64,000 nt of DNA from positions 248,001 to 312,000 of the forward strand of contig NZ_SJPP01000003.1 in assembly GCF_007860075.1 (NCBI RefSeq). Direction: 5' to 3'. Both the position numbers and the translations under genes were made by a program. Source of the stretch: Symmachiella macrocystis (GTDB lineage Bacteria; Planctomycetota; Planctomycetia; Planctomycetales; Planctomycetaceae). Under the pieces are notes generated by a model that was not told where the DNA came from, did not search any database, and was given only the letters and a program-made list of their open reading frames with translations. Positions 63,459 through 64,000 of this stretch are shown piece after piece (positions within the stretch are counted from its first letter, which is position 1; each line of letters starts with the position of its first letter).

Positions 63459-64000
63459 TTACAAATTTGCTGATCCTCCGTCATCGCCGGGCGGCTGATG
63501 TTCCTTTCTCATCAAGTCGAACACAGTTTTGACCGGCGAAAATACGTCGATGGGAACTTCGACGAAAACGGTATTCCAACCCGACATCGTCCCGTTCCAC
63601 AACCCCGGTCGTTCCAAGACCGTGGCGAATTCCCCCCCCACCCGCTTGCGCGTGATGATCGCTCGGTCATGATCTACAAAGTTCCGCAGATCAAATAATT
63701 CGCCGTTTTCGTCCCGTACTGCTGCGGCAATGAACACCGGATTGAAATGGGTGGCTTTACCAAAAATCGCCTGTTGAGCGGAGTCGTCCGCATTCACTTC
63801 AGCCGACTCGACGATCTCCGCTGAAATGGTGCCATCCGGTTTCTGCACCCAAAACGGACCTCCGCCCGGCTCCCCCACATTTTCGACCATACCACACACA
63901 CGGAGCGGGCGTCGCAATTGCGCGATGAGCGATGCACGCAAGACTTGTTGGTCAGTGGTTTCTGATTGCGTGGAATCTGGAAATGTGACCTTCACAAAAT
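63459..64000 (-). CDS. DUF4301-like protein, C-terminal part (cut by window edge)
   Basis: The frame is open to the right edge; a GTG at 63995 exists but the protein probably begins beyond. The visible 180 residues include HFNPVFIAAAVRDENGELFDL, GLWNGTMSGWNTVFVEVP and FSPVKTVFDLMRKEHQP. I recognise this pattern from DUF4301 proteins, by memory only. They have no firm function. The gene reads in the same direction as the sugar operon, about 120 bases upstream of it. Confidence 0.72.
   Translation of the reverse strand, partial: FVKVTFPDSTQSETTDQQVLRASLIAQLRRPLRVCGMVENVGEPGGGPFWVQKPDGTISAEIVESAEVNADDSAQQAIFGKATHFNPVFIAAAVRDENGELFDLRNFVDHDRAIITRKRVGGEFATVLERPGLWNGTMSGWNTVFVEVPIDVFSPVKTVFDLMRKEHQPPGDDGGSANL

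Overview
The window looks like a chromosomal segment of a planctomycete (phylum Planctomycetota; genus not determinable here). The case rests on gene content: three secreted proteins with a C-terminal PEP-CTERM anchor, free-standing WD40 and leucine-rich-repeat proteins, a membrane-linked Ser/Thr kinase, a very small Lys-rich protein starting with a VHTGS-type motif, a TPR/ExbB/ExbD/toroid operon, and a bacterial sucrose-phosphate synthase. Base composition is moderately GC-rich, most starts have AGGA/GAGG-type Shine-Dalgarno sites, and both strands are used in short operons. I found no rRNA, tRNA, CRISPR array, transposase or phage gene. The window cuts flhA at the left edge and a DUF4301-like gene at the right edge.

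Layout. 1-1.7 kb: 5' part of flhA and a divergent seven-bladed WD40 protein. 1.9-8.7 kb: a lipid gene set (plsC, cdsA/ynbB-like, hydrolase-methyltransferase ynbC-like, CDP-alcohol phosphotransferase ynbA-like, PAP2-tyrosine phosphatase ynbD-like), interrupted by a leucine-rich-repeat gene. 8.8-18.2 kb: a Gly-rich secreted protein, the 53-residue Lys-rich protein, a Gfo/Idh/MocA oxidoreductase, a CCA-adding-type nucleotidyltransferase, a probably pyrophosphate-dependent phosphofructokinase, and an M24 peptidase-accB-accC group. 18.4-25.1 kb: three PEP-CTERM genes in a decayed tandem duplication, then a Lol/Mac-type ABC exporter operon. 25.2-32.8 kb: an acyl carrier protein, a large membrane glycosyltransferase, cinA, a GT4 glycosyltransferase and an nfeD-floA operon. 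33.6-44.7 kb: a BON-domain protein, a lipoprotein, the TPR/ExbB/ExbD/toroid operon and an M32 carboxypeptidase. 44.7-56.2 kb: Ser/Thr kinase, Cys-rich lipoprotein, MFS transporter, an orphan GspE N-domain protein, glutamate dehydrogenase coupled to a cyclic-nucleotide-binding-fold protein, secreted proteins and an aldo/keto reductase. 56.5-63.3 kb: a sugar operon with sucrose-phosphate synthase/phosphatase, amylosucrase and a phosphatase-trehalohydrolase fusion.

How the genes work together. The lipid set could make phosphatidate, activate it to CDP-diacylglycerol, transfer it to an alcohol, and trim or methylate the product; it has the same parts as the poorly characterised E. coli ynbABCD cluster plus an acyltransferase. 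The sugar operon could make sucrose-6-phosphate, dephosphorylate it (two phosphatase-like domains are encoded), and then interconvert sucrose and alpha-glucan with amylosucrase, while the TreZ domain links alpha-glucan to trehalose. The ExbB/ExbD operon has a TPR protein upstream and, where a TonB/TolA-like protein might sit, a two-helix membrane protein with a terpene-cyclase-like toroid.

Non-coding structure of interest: a 76-77 bp element with matching inverted ends present twice 35 kb apart; copies of the last codons of the ABC ATPase gene at earlier duplication borders; two hairpins with the same 9-bp stem at 42.9-43.0 kb; and several clear intrinsic terminators.
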